In this document: one piece after another, positions 7,008-13,443 of the stretch | Position numbering within the stretch: the stretch's first letter is position 1 | Layout of the letters: each line of letters opens with the position of its first letter | Assembly: GCA_903908785.1 (NCBI GenBank) | Contig: CAIVTL010000208.1 | Span: 1-17,882, forward strand | Source: Caldifarciminota bacterium | GTDB taxonomy: Bacteria; Hydrothermota; Tepidihabitantia; Tepidihabitantales; Tepidihabitantaceae | DNA: 17,882 nucleotides | Reading direction: 5' to 3' | Notes under the pieces: model-generated | What the model saw: the letters and a program-made list of their open reading frames with translations, nothing else | Told to the model about the DNA's origin: nothing | Databases searched by the model: none | Position numbers and translations under genes: made by a program

Positions 7008-7591
7008 CGGCTCCTCCTTCTCTTCGGTTCGGGTCCGGGCTCGAACAGCCGCTTCATGAAACCGGCCATCCTGCCGGGGTCGCGCAGACACTCCTCGTCT
7101 TCCATGAGCGCCGTCAAAGACCGGTTCAGCGCCTCGTCGGCGAAGACACCCTGTAACTCCAGGCCGGTCTCCTGTCCCAACTCGTCATAGACCGGCGCAT
7201 CCGAAACCGCGCATGACGGCGAACGCGCCTTGAGAATGAACCCGTCCACCTTGTGCCCGGCCAGGAACCTGCGGCTGAACGAACGCATCTTCCGGGTCAG
7301 GTCCTTTCCGGTCAGTGTCTGCATGAGCCGAATCCCGGGCCTGGTCTCAACCAACCGTATCGGGAGTCGCGGCACTTCAAGGCCGATGCCGGTTTCCGGG
7401 CATACCGGTACGAACGTCACCAGCCGGCCGAGACTCAGCACCGCGGGCGCGAAAATGGCCTTGCCGTCGTACCGACACCGCTCGCCCAGCAGGCAGGCAC
7501 TGACCACGACTACCGGCCGGGCACGCAGGGACTTTGGACCTTGGACTTTGGACCTTGGACTCTGGACTTCGGGCTTTGCGACGCGTCTCAT
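7004..7591 (-). CDS. DUF523 protein, TudS-like [4Fe-4S] desulfurase family
   Basis: The core starts at VVVVSACLLGERCRYDG (residue ~27) and carries PVCPETGIGLEVPR and KARSPSCAVSD. The cysteines C33, C64 and C127 match the cluster ligands of the DUF523 family, which includes the thiouracil desulfurase TudS. The reaction in this organism is an inference: removal of sulfur from thio-nucleobases or a related substrate. The ATG at 7591 overlaps the adaptor stop as ATGA, so translation is coupled. Residues ~6-22 are encoded by a heptad tract (7530-7578) and read EVQSPRSKVQGPKS, unlike any domain; they are probably a disordered extension added by the repeat. The 195 residues are somewhat longer than single-domain members because of this and a basic tail. 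The stop overlaps the ChrB-domain gene by four bases. Confidence 0.8.
   Translation of the reverse strand: MRRVAKPEVQSPRSKVQGPKSLRARPVVVVSACLLGERCRYDGKAIFAPAVLSLGRLVTFVPVCPETGIGLEVPRLPIRLVETRPGIRLMQTLTGKDLTRKMRSFSRRFLAGHKVDGFILKARSPSCAVSDAPVYDELGQETGLELQGVFADEALNRSLTALMEDEECLRDPGRMAGFMKRLFEPGPEPKRRRSR
7530..7578 (+). repeat. Heptad tract, unit GACTTTG x7
   Basis: Seven 7-base units alternate GACTTTG and GACCTTG, then GACTCTG, GACTTCG, GGCTTTG. The tract lies near the N-terminal codons of the leftward DUF523 gene. A tract with the same unit sits at the start of the ABC ATPase gene. Confidence 0.92.
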
Positions 7592-8460
7592 TTGGCCGGG
7601 GCCGGAATCTCGGCGATGACGTTCAAACCCAGCGGCAGGCCGGCAGTGTCCAGTTCGAGCACGACCACCTGGTACTCCGCGTCGAACCGCTCATTCGCGT
7701 CGTCGGTGCGCACAGTCCGGCCACCGACGTAGGGCGACAACGAAGCAACTCTGCCCGTGCCCAGTTCGCGGCCGGTCTCCGAATTGACGACCTTGTAGCT
7801 GTCTCCCATCTTAAGCCGGCCCAGCCAGAAGGATTCGACGAACATCCGCGCCTGCTGCCGCGGCGACCCGATGGTTATCTTCGAGTCGTCGCCCGCAGCG
7901 AGGGTCTGTCCCAAACGCAGGTCGAGCTTATAGACGATGCCATCAACCGGCGCTTTGAGTGTCAGTTGTTCGAGCTGGGCGCGCGCCAGTTCGGCGTCGG
8001 CCATGGCCGCCCCGTAGTTGGCTGAATCGAGCCCGGCCTTGAGCAAGGCCTGCCGGAACTCCTGCTCGGAAATCCCCTTGGCGGCGAAGAGCCCGGCCGC
8101 GCGGTCGTATGCTTCACGGCTGATGGCGTAGGCCTTCTCGGCCGCGGTCGCGCGGTCGAACGCGGCGTTAACCTTGGCCTCCTCCACCGAACTCTCGAGC
8201 ACGGCCAGCGTTTGGCCGGCCCGTACCGTATCGCCTTCGCGCGCGGCAATCCGTGCCACGCTGCGCGGCACCTGGGCGGCAACGTACACCGCCCCGCCCA
8301 GCGGTTCGACCGCGCCGTACACCCGGGCCGGTGCGTCGGCCAGTTTCGGCGGCACCGGCGCCGACTTGACCGGCGCCGACCGCTTGACCGAGAACCCGAC
8401 AAAGAACACGACCAGGATAACGATAACCCAAATCAGAATGCTGCGCATTTTCTTGGCCAC
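7588..8460 (-). CDS. HlyD/DevB-type periplasmic adaptor (membrane fusion protein)
   Basis: This ~290-residue protein has one N-terminal membrane segment (ILIWVIVILVVFFVGF) and a split lipoyl domain: VAARIAAREGDTVRAGQTLAVLE before, and LKAPVDGIVYKLDLRLGQTL after, an alpha-helical hairpin of ~80 residues. This is the layout of adaptors that join an inner-membrane ABC transporter to a TolC-like outer-membrane duct. No TolC gene is in the window. The start is GTG at 8460: GGAGG lies eight bases upstream, inside the end of the ATPase gene, and the two genes are separated by one base. A longer in-frame start at 8508 would overlap the ATPase and is less likely. With the next two genes it forms a DevBCA/MacAB-like exporter of unknown cargo. 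Confidence 0.87.
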   Translation of the reverse strand: MAKKMRSILIWVIVILVVFFVGFSVKRSAPVKSAPVPPKLADAPARVYGAVEPLGGAVYVAAQVPRSVARIAAREGDTVRAGQTLAVLESSVEEAKVNAAFDRATAAEKAYAISREAYDRAAGLFAAKGISEQEFRQALLKAGLDSANYGAAMADAELARAQLEQLTLKAPVDGIVYKLDLRLGQTLAAGDDSKITIGSPRQQARMFVESFWLGRLKMGDSYKVVNSETGRELGTGRVASLSPYVGGRTVRTDDANERFDAEYQVVVLELDTAGLPLGLNVIAEIPAPAK

Positions 8461-8461
8461 G

Positions 8462-9244
8462 TCAATTTCCTCCAGTCGGAGCCGACCTCGTATCATAGAC
8501 AATCGCACCGTCTTCCATCTTCAGCAGCCGGTCAGCATACGGGAACACCCGCGGGTCATGGGTCACCAGCACGACCCCGCGCCGCGGGTCGCGCGACAGC
8601 CGCTTCAGGGTATCGAGCACGATGCGGCCGCTCTCGACATCGAGCGCCGAAGTCGGCTCGTCGCAGAGCAGCAGAATCGGGTCGCTGACCAGGGCCCGGG
8701 CGATGCCCGCCCGCTGCTGCTGCCCGGTGGAAAGCTGCTGGGGCCGCGACGAAAGATAGTCCTTCAATCCGAGTCCGGACAGCAGTTCAAGAGCTTTCTC
8801 CCGGGTCCGGGCCGAGACGCGGCCGCCCTGTATCGCCGTGCCGACCAGGACGTTGTCGAGCACGTCGAGCGCCGGGATTAGCGCCGCCTGCTGGAACACA
8901 AACCCGTAGTGCTGCCGGCGCAGGCTGGCCAGCCGGTCCTCGGAGAAACCCGTCACATCCTCCCCGCCCACGATGATTCTCCCCGCCGATGGTTTCAGGA
9001 CCAGGCCCATGATCGTCAGTAAGGTGGTCTTGCCGCTGCCCGACGGCCCGGCCAGCACCGTCATCTCGCCCGGCAGGATATCGAGCGTCGTCTCCTTGAG
9101 CACGCGCCGCACGACCCGGCCATCCGTGAAGTCGCGCGCGACTCCTTCGAGCCTGAGGACCGGCGTTCCGGGAACGCCTTGACTTTGGATGCTGGACATC
9201 GGACTTTGGACTTCGGACTTCGGACTCTCCAAGAGGATGTCCAT
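8462..9244 (-). CDS. ABC transporter ATP-binding protein (DevA/LolD/MacB type)
   Basis: All ATPase motifs are present: Walker A GPSGSGKT (residues 66-73), Q-loop FVFQQAA (~116-121), signature LSTGQQQRAGIARAL (171-185), Walker B LLLCDEP (191-197) with SALD, and the switch His in VTHD (229). The family powers FtsX-like permeases that move lipids, lipoproteins or peptides through a periplasmic adaptor rather than importing solutes. It lies between its permease (two bases between stop and ATG) and its adaptor. The first ~22 residues (MDILLESPKSEVQSP and on) come from a heptad tract at 9181-9229 and precede the true domain start at VLRLEGVARDF. This extension is odd and may be disordered. A shorter start inside it lacks a visible ribosome site, so I keep ATG 9244. 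Confidence 0.9.
   Translation of the reverse strand: MDILLESPKSEVQSPMSSIQSQGVPGTPVLRLEGVARDFTDGRVVRRVLKETTLDILPGEMTVLAGPSGSGKTTLLTIMGLVLKPSAGRIIVGGEDVTGFSEDRLASLRRQHYGFVFQQAALIPALDVLDNVLVGTAIQGGRVSARTREKALELLSGLGLKDYLSSRPQQLSTGQQQRAGIARALVSDPILLLCDEPTSALDVESGRIVLDTLKRLSRDPRRGVVLVTHDPRVFPYADRLLKMEDGAIVYDTRSAPTGGN
9181..9229 (+). repeat. Heptad tract, unit GACTTYG x7
   Basis: Seven 7-base units (GACTTTG, GATGCTG, GACATCG, GACTTTG, GACTTCG twice, GACTCTC) lie over the N-terminal codons of the leftward ABC ATPase gene. The unit matches the tract at 7530-7578 in the same operon. Confidence 0.9.
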
Positions 9245-9246
9245 TC

Positions 9247-10368
9247 CTATCTGAATGCCGATGCGGGCTCAATCTTGAGCGCGCGGCGCAGGGCAAGGAC
9301 CGAACCGAGGAAGCACAGCAAGAAGGTCAACAGCGCGTGGGCCGGCGGCAGCCACAACGGCAGGTTGGCCGGCAGCCGCGAACCCTTGACCCCGAACAGG
9401 AACCCGGCCAGCAGGAAGAACCCGATGAGCAGGCCGATGGCGCCAATGGTCAGCGCCTGGAACAGGATAATCGCGAACACGTCGCGCCGGCGCGCGCCCA
9501 GCGCGCGCAGCACTGCGAAATCGCGCTGGCGGTTGAGGACGTTGGTGTACATCGTCAGGGTGATAATGACGACGCCCACGAGGATGCCGATGATGGTCGA
9601 AAAACCGAAACTCGAACCGATGCCGGTATTGGTGAAGTTGTACACGCGGATATTCCAGGCGAGTTCGGAAACGGTCAGCACGGAGGCCTTGGGCAGCAGT
9701 TCGCGGATTTCGGCCCGCACCCGCCGGATGTCGACCCCCGGCTTGAGCTTGACCAGGATATTGGTGCAGCGGTCTGCCGAAATCCCGGTTATCTCGCGCG
9801 CCTTGGTCGAATTGACAAACACCACCGTCGGCCCGAATGCCCGCGACCCTTCGGTGTACCCGGCAATCCGGATGCGCTTGCCGTTTACTTCGACTACCTG
9901 CCCGACCTTGGGGTTGCCCAAATCCGCCAGGTCCAGTTTGTCCACGGTCGCGCCATCGTACTCGAGCAGTACGTCGCTGCTGCCCGCGGCCATCCGCCAC
10001 GGCCCGCCCTCCAGCGCCGGCCGGGTCGTGCCGACAATCTGGACCGACTGCGACCTGCCGCTCGGCAGCTTGAGCTGGGCCCCGCTGTAGATAACCGGCT
10101 GCGCCCACTCGATATCCGCAAGCCCGGCCAGCCGGTCCACGTACCGCGCAGGAAGGTCGCCGGCCGTGCTGGTGTTGTTACTGTTCTGCGAGAGAATCCA
10201 GATGTCGGCCCCGCTGTTATCCACGAGCGCCGACATCAGGGTGAACAACCCGAACATCACCGCCAGTTGCTGGCCGACCAGGAACACGATAGCCACGACG
10301 CCCAGCACCGCGCCGGCCGTGGTGGACCGGTCGTGCAGGAGCATCCGGACGGCAGCGTGCCTACGCAT
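9247..10368 (-). CDS. FtsX/DevC-type ABC transporter permease
   Basis: This 373-residue protein has the FtsX/MacB-like layout. One membrane segment lies near the N-terminus (AGAVLGVVAIVFLVGQQLAV), then a periplasmic domain of ~210 residues and three C-terminal membrane segments. The cytoplasmic loop NRQRDFAVLRALGARRRDVF (starting ~residue 277) is the conserved coupling stretch of DevC/MacB permeases. The protein partners the following ATPase and adaptor. DevBCA exports glycolipid in heterocystous cyanobacteria and MacAB exports toxins or drugs; nothing here fixes the substrate. The ATG at 10368 overlaps the end of the B12-binding gene by 8 bases, so the permease is translated directly after that sensor-like protein. 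The stop is TAG. Confidence 0.88.
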   Translation of the reverse strand: MRRHAAVRMLLHDRSTTAGAVLGVVAIVFLVGQQLAVMFGLFTLMSALVDNSGADIWILSQNSNNTSTAGDLPARYVDRLAGLADIEWAQPVIYSGAQLKLPSGRSQSVQIVGTTRPALEGGPWRMAAGSSDVLLEYDGATVDKLDLADLGNPKVGQVVEVNGKRIRIAGYTEGSRAFGPTVVFVNSTKAREITGISADRCTNILVKLKPGVDIRRVRAEIRELLPKASVLTVSELAWNIRVYNFTNTGIGSSFGFSTIIGILVGVVIITLTMYTNVLNRQRDFAVLRALGARRRDVFAIILFQALTIGAIGLLIGFFLLAGFLFGVKGSRLPANLPLWLPPAHALLTFLLCFLGSVLALRRALKIEPASAFR

Positions 10369-11410
10369 TCCTGTTTGCCAGCGTCACTCCCAGGGACTCG
10401 GCGTCGGCGAAGTGAACGGCGACAGCGACCGCCGGCCCAGCCAGGACATCGGCCGCCGCAACCGCGGCTGCTCCGCCCAGAACGACGCCGAGCCCGGGCA
10501 GTGTCTTCTGTGCCTCCTTGACCAGCGCGCTCGCTGCCGGCAGGTTGGCGACCAGGGTCGCCGAGAAGAACGCGACGTGCGGACGGAAATCGACCAGCGC
10601 CTTCAGGATATCATCCAGCGGGGTTGACCGGCCGACAATGAACACCTCCCAGCCCTTGAGCCGCAGGCATTCGCCGACAATCTCCACGCCCAGCTCGTGC
10701 TCATCGCCGGGCACGCACGAGGCCAGCGCCTTCAGACCCACGGGCTTCGCCGGCTCGATACTGTCGAACAGCCGGTACAACACGTAGCGACAGATTTCGG
10801 TCGCCGCATGCTCGTCGGCCACGGAGATGCGTCCGGTTTCCCACAGAACACCGAGGTACTTCATCGCCGATAGCACGACCTCCTCCACGACCCGTTCCAA
10901 CGGCAGCCCGGACTTGGTCAGCGCGAGAACACTTTCGGCCGCCTCGCGGCGCCGGCGCGCGAGCAACAGGTCGAGCAACCCCTTGGCCTCGGCCGACAGC
11001 GCCAACTCGGGCCGCCGGCTCTTGAGCAGCAGGCCGAGGTTGCCGCGCAGGCTATCGAGCGGCGCGGCCAGTTCGCGCGCGGACGCCAGCCTGATGCTAC
11101 TCATGATGGCGACGCTCCACGCTTCGAGCATCCGGCCGAAGTAGCCCGGCCCGAACCCGTGCCGGCTCAGCATCGATACGAACCAGCGAGACTCCTCGGT
11201 CAGCCGGTCGAACAGCCCGAATTCGTAGACCGCGGCCAGCAGCCGACCGAACTCGCGATTAACGTGACGGGACAGCCCGAGCTGGTCACAGTTAATGCCC
11301 GCGCAGTGAAACTCCGCATCGAGCGCCAGCCGCTCGTCTACGGCTACGAGCAACTCGTCCAGCTTCGCTCGGAACTCGGCAGCAGCTTCGGCGGAGACCC
11401 GGTTTGCCAT
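10361..11410 (-). CDS. Cobalamin-binding sensor-like protein (CarH-type B12 module, no HTH)
   Basis: Residues ~145-215 form the helical B12-binding-2 domain with W190 and E200-H201 in the exact W-x9-EH spacing of CarH/LitR photosensors. Residues ~228-345 form the Rossmann-like B12 domain with the DxHxxG motif (D236, H238, G241) and a Gly-rich LGGAAAV segment. The MerR-type DNA-binding head of CarH is absent. The first ~140 residues are helical and unrecognised, so output may be through protein contacts. The residue after W190 is Glu, where CarH has the His that gives the light-formed bis-His adduct, so a light response may differ or be lost. It is the first gene of the operon, with its own promoter, and overlaps the exporter permease gene. 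Redox, cobalamin or light sensing are all possible. Confidence 0.82.
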   Translation of the reverse strand: MANRVSAEAAAEFRAKLDELLVAVDERLALDAEFHCAGINCDQLGLSRHVNREFGRLLAAVYEFGLFDRLTEESRWFVSMLSRHGFGPGYFGRMLEAWSVAIMSSIRLASARELAAPLDSLRGNLGLLLKSRRPELALSAEAKGLLDLLLARRRREAAESVLALTKSGLPLERVVEEVVLSAMKYLGVLWETGRISVADEHAATEICRYVLYRLFDSIEPAKPVGLKALASCVPGDEHELGVEIVGECLRLKGWEVFIVGRSTPLDDILKALVDFRPHVAFFSATLVANLPAASALVKEAQKTLPGLGVVLGGAAAVAAADVLAGPAVAVAVHFADAESLGVTLANRNA

Positions 11411-11420
11411 TTGCAGATGG

Positions 11421-11449
11421 ATTCTACAGCATCACTCTTGCCGGTTCAA
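11421..11449 (-). promoter_or_regulatory. Promoter of the B12-sensor/exporter operon (near-leaderless)
   Basis: On the minus strand, TTGAAC (11449-11444) and TAGAAT (11426-11421) are 17 bases apart. The -10 box ends ten bases before the ATG at 11410, giving a leader of only a few bases. It separates this operon from the hydrolase gene upstream. Confidence 0.65.
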
Positions 11450-11481
11450 CTGAAGCACGATCGAGAAGCCTTATGTCGCAG

Positions 11482-12156
11482 TCAACAACGGACCAGTTTG
11501 GCCAGAACCTCGGGCCGGTACGGCCCGCCGTGGGATGTCAGGATGATTGACGGCCTCAGGTCGAGCACCTTACGAATACTTGCGATGGAGTCTTCCCGGC
11601 TGGCGGCCCAGAACGCGATTGCCGGCGGGCCGAAGGCCATGTAGCGCGGCAGGACGAGGTCGCCGACAATCGCCTCGCCCGATTCCAGGAAAACCGACAC
11701 CGAGCCGCGCGTATGCCCGGGCGTCCAGATGGCCTTGCCCGCGACTCCGTACGGACGTAGGTCCAGTTCGTCGTCGACAAGAATGTCCGGCTCGACGCAG
11801 ACCGCTCTCGGCTTCGTGCTCGGCCGGAACATAATTCTGGACAAACGGCTCTCTGCCGCCGGCGGCGACATGCCGGTGCGCACGTGTTCAGCCTCCAGCC
11901 GGTGCACCGCAACCTTCGCGCCCGTCGCCTGTACGACATCGGCGAGGCTGCCGGTGTGGTCAGCGTGGGCGTGGGTGACGACAATCAGCCAGATGTCCAG
12001 CGGGTTGACCCCGCCGCACTCCAGTTGCGCGACAATCTTCATCGAGTTGCCCGCAGTTCCGGAATCGACGAGCACGTGCTTCTCCGCTCCCCTCACCAGG
12101 AATGCCTTCACGAAGCCAAGACCGAGCACCAACGGGCCAGACTGAACGCTATTCAC
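11482..12156 (-). CDS. Metallo-beta-lactamase-fold hydrolase
   Basis: This 224-residue protein has the metal-binding set of the fold: THAHADHTG (H62, H64, D66, H67), H148 in TPGHTRGS, D166 in VGDLVLP and H209 in TSHGG. The GHTRGS and VGD context fits the broad glyoxalase-II-like/hydrolase group rather than true beta-lactamases, so the substrate (a thioester, lactone or phosphoester) is not known. The GTG start at 12156 is supported by a promoter whose -10 box ends six bases upstream, implying a leaderless mRNA. The stop is TGA. A 71-base gap carrying another promoter lies between it and the B12-sensor gene, so read-through into that operon is possible but not required. Confidence 0.88.
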   Translation of the reverse strand: MNSVQSGPLVLGLGFVKAFLVRGAEKHVLVDSGTAGNSMKIVAQLECGGVNPLDIWLIVVTHAHADHTGSLADVVQATGAKVAVHRLEAEHVRTGMSPPAAESRLSRIMFRPSTKPRAVCVEPDILVDDELDLRPYGVAGKAIWTPGHTRGSVSVFLESGEAIVGDLVLPRYMAFGPPAIAFWAASREDSIASIRKVLDLRPSIILTSHGGPYRPEVLAKLVRC

Positions 12157-12162
12157 AGTCAG

Positions 12163-12192
12163 ATGCTACCCGCGGTCGCCCTGCATGGTCAA
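12163..12192 (-). promoter_or_regulatory. Promoter of the metallo-hydrolase gene (leaderless)
   Basis: On the minus strand, TTGACC (12192-12187) and TAGCAT (12168-12163) are 18 bases apart, with six bases to the GTG start. Its -35 box lies ten bases from the -35 of the divergent tRNA promoter. Confidence 0.6.
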
Positions 12193-12202
12193 GGTTCACC
12201 GC

Positions 12203-12231
12203 TTGACTAGTTCCCACCTGTCGGCTAAAGT
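12203..12231 (+). promoter_or_regulatory. Promoter of tRNA-Arg
   Basis: TTGACT (12203-12208) and TAAAGT (12226-12231) are 17 bases apart. The -10 box ends eight bases before the first tRNA base, as expected for a tRNA promoter. Confidence 0.7.
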
Positions 12232-12239
12232 CTGGGCAC

Positions 12240-12313
12240 GCGCCCGTAGCTCAGATGGATAGAGCGGCAGACTCCGGATCTGCAGGCCACGCGTTCAATT
12301 CGCGTCGGGCGCT
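12240..12313 (+). tRNA. tRNA-Arg (anticodon CCG)
   Basis: A full cloverleaf is visible: acceptor GCGCCCG (12240-12246) pairs with CGGGCGC (12306-12312), and the D stem GCTC pairs with GAGC. The anticodon stem GCAGA/TCTGC holds the loop CTCCGGA, so the anticodon is CCG and reads the Arg codon CGG. The T stem ACGCG/CGCGT holds the loop TTCAATT. The D loop has an A at the position expected for Arg identity. The CCA end is not encoded and the discriminator base would be T, which is unusual. Confidence 0.95.
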
Positions 12314-12325
12314 CTTCTCATTTTC

Positions 12326-12353
12326 GATTGACGATTGTCGAATGACGATTGAC
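12326..12353 (+). repeat. Heptad tract, unit GATTGAC x4
   Basis: Four 7-base units (GATTGAC, GATTGTC, GAATGAC, GATTGAC) lie between the tRNA and the nitroreductase gene. The last unit supplies a TTGACC that, with TACCCT at 12374-12379 (19-base spacer), could be a weak promoter for the nitroreductase. Confidence 0.9.
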
Positions 12354-12396
12354 CGAGTTCGTGCCTTGCGTCCTACCCTTCTCGAAAGGAGCCCCG

Positions 12397-12915
12397 ATGG
12401 AATTCTATGAGGCCGTGCAGAAACGTCTGAGCGTCCGCTCGTACAAGCCAGACCCTGTTCCCGACGACGTCCTCAACCGCATCCTCGAAGCCGGCCGGCT
12501 CGCACCTTCGGCCAAGAACTACCAACCGTGGAAATTCATCGTCGTCAAGGACCCGGCAGTCCGCCAGGCACTCGTCCCGGCCTGCAGGGGCCAGGCTTCC
12601 GTCGGCCAGGCTCCGGTCGTCATCTGCGCCTGCTGCGTCATCGAACAGGCTTGGAAGGGAATGGGCGGCTACTGGTCGGCTGAGGCGGTCGACGTGACCA
12701 TCGCCGTCGAGCACATGATTCTTGCGGCCACGGCTGAAGGACTGGGCACGTGCTGGATTGGCGCATTCCTGGAGGCCGAGGTCAGGAAGGTGCTGGCGAT
12801 ACCCGAGGGCGCAAAGCCGATAGCACTCACCCCGCTCGGCTACCCGGCAAGGGAGTCAAGACCGAATCCCCGCAAACCGCTGTCCGAGATTGTCTGCCAC
12901 GACCGGTACGCCTGA
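12397..12915 (+). CDS. Nitroreductase-family FMN oxidoreductase
   Basis: This 172-residue protein has the family's N-terminal FMN phosphate-binding stretch KRLSVRSYKPDPVPDD and then GRLAPSAKNYQPWKFIVV, a strong match to small nitroreductases. It also has the LGTCWIGAF motif (residues ~123-131) near the flavin and a C-terminal LTPLGYPA strand. Such enzymes form dimers with FMN and use NAD(P)H to reduce nitro groups, quinones or enones; the natural substrate is not predictable. The ATG at 12397 has a good ribosome site (AAAGGAG) eight bases upstream, which decides it over the in-frame TTG at 12349 that lies in the heptad tract. The gene stands alone between the tRNA and the convergent rimI and ends in TGA. 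Confidence 0.92.
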   Translation: MEFYEAVQKRLSVRSYKPDPVPDDVLNRILEAGRLAPSAKNYQPWKFIVVKDPAVRQALVPACRGQASVGQAPVVICACCVIEQAWKGMGGYWSAEAVDVTIAVEHMILAATAEGLGTCWIGAFLEAEVRKVLAIPEGAKPIALTPLGYPARESRPNPRKPLSEIVCHDRYA

Positions 12916-12921
12916 AGCCTG

Positions 12922-12958
12922 CTGTCCGACCCGTCCGACAGGTCAGACTGGTCGGACG
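12922..12958. repeat. Nonamer tract and hairpin between convergent genes
   Basis: Four 9-base units (CTGTCCGAC, CCGTCCGAC, AGGTCAGAC, TGGTCGGAC) lie just after the nitroreductase stop and overlap the last codons of rimI. CGTCCGAC (12932-12939) pairs with GTCGGACG (12951-12958), so the tract can fold and may act as a bidirectional terminator, although there is no U-tract. Confidence 0.7.
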
Positions 12959-13401
12959 CCCTGAGCGTCCGGCGAGACTTCCCGCTCCATAATCACCGCG
13001 TCTTCCCCGTTCTCGTAGTACCCCTTGCGCATGTAGGTCGGAACGAAGCCGCGCTCGGAATAGAACTTCCGCGCAATCGTGTTCGACGCCCGCACTTCAA
13101 GATAGATGGACTCGGCCTTGCTCCGCCGGGCGAAAGCGACGACCTCTTCAAGCAGGCTGCCGCCGACGCCCTTGCCGCGCTCATCCTCGCACACGGCCAG
13201 GTTGGCAAGGTGGGCCTCCTGCGTGCCCCAAGCCACCGCGTAGCCGAGCACGACACCTTCGTCCTCGGCGACGACCGACAAGCCCTGCGGCCGGTTGATG
13301 TCTGAAAGGAAGAACGAACGGCGCCACGGACTCGCGAAGATGGCGCGCTCCAGCTCCATCACGCGGTCAAGGTCATCCTCGGTCATCGGCCTGATGGTCA
13401 C
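12943..13401 (-). CDS. rimI: RimI-like ribosomal protein S18 alanine N-acetyltransferase
   Basis: This 152-residue GNAT acetyltransferase carries RimI features: the N-terminal MTIRPMTEDDLDRVMELE, the FASPWRRSFFLSDI segment that shapes the peptide site, and the acetyl-CoA loop DERGKGVGGSLLEE. Next come LEVRASNTIARKFYSERGF and the terminal RKGYYENGEDAVIMERE. RimI acetylates the N-terminal alanine of ribosomal protein S18. The GTG start at 13401 fits the usual RimI N-terminus and has a promoter whose -10 box ends seven bases upstream, so its mRNA is probably leaderless. The gene is convergent with the nitroreductase; its TGA lies inside the nonamer hairpin. Another GNAT function is possible but less likely. 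Confidence 0.88.
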   Translation of the reverse strand: MTIRPMTEDDLDRVMELERAIFASPWRRSFFLSDINRPQGLSVVAEDEGVVLGYAVAWGTQEAHLANLAVCEDERGKGVGGSLLEEVVAFARRSKAESIYLEVRASNTIARKFYSERGFVPTYMRKGYYENGEDAVIMEREVSPDAQGVRPV

Positions 13402-13408
13402 AACAGAA

Positions 13409-13436
13409 ATAATGCCGCGCGCCCGGCCCGTGTCAA
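13409..13436 (-). promoter_or_regulatory. Promoter of rimI (leaderless)
   Basis: On the minus strand, TTGACA (13436-13431) and CATTAT (13414-13409) are 16 bases apart, with seven bases to the GTG start. Confidence 0.55.
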
Positions 13437-13443
13437 ACCAAGC

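Noticed and set aside
7008..7091. Longer N-terminus for the ChrB-domain protein
   Set aside because: The extension overlaps the DUF523 gene and lies upstream of a good ribosome site at the conserved MKWITR start.
9337..10521. Long plus-strand open frame opposite the permease
   Set aside because: Shadow of the FtsX/DevC permease and B12 genes; highly charged and repetitive with no family match.
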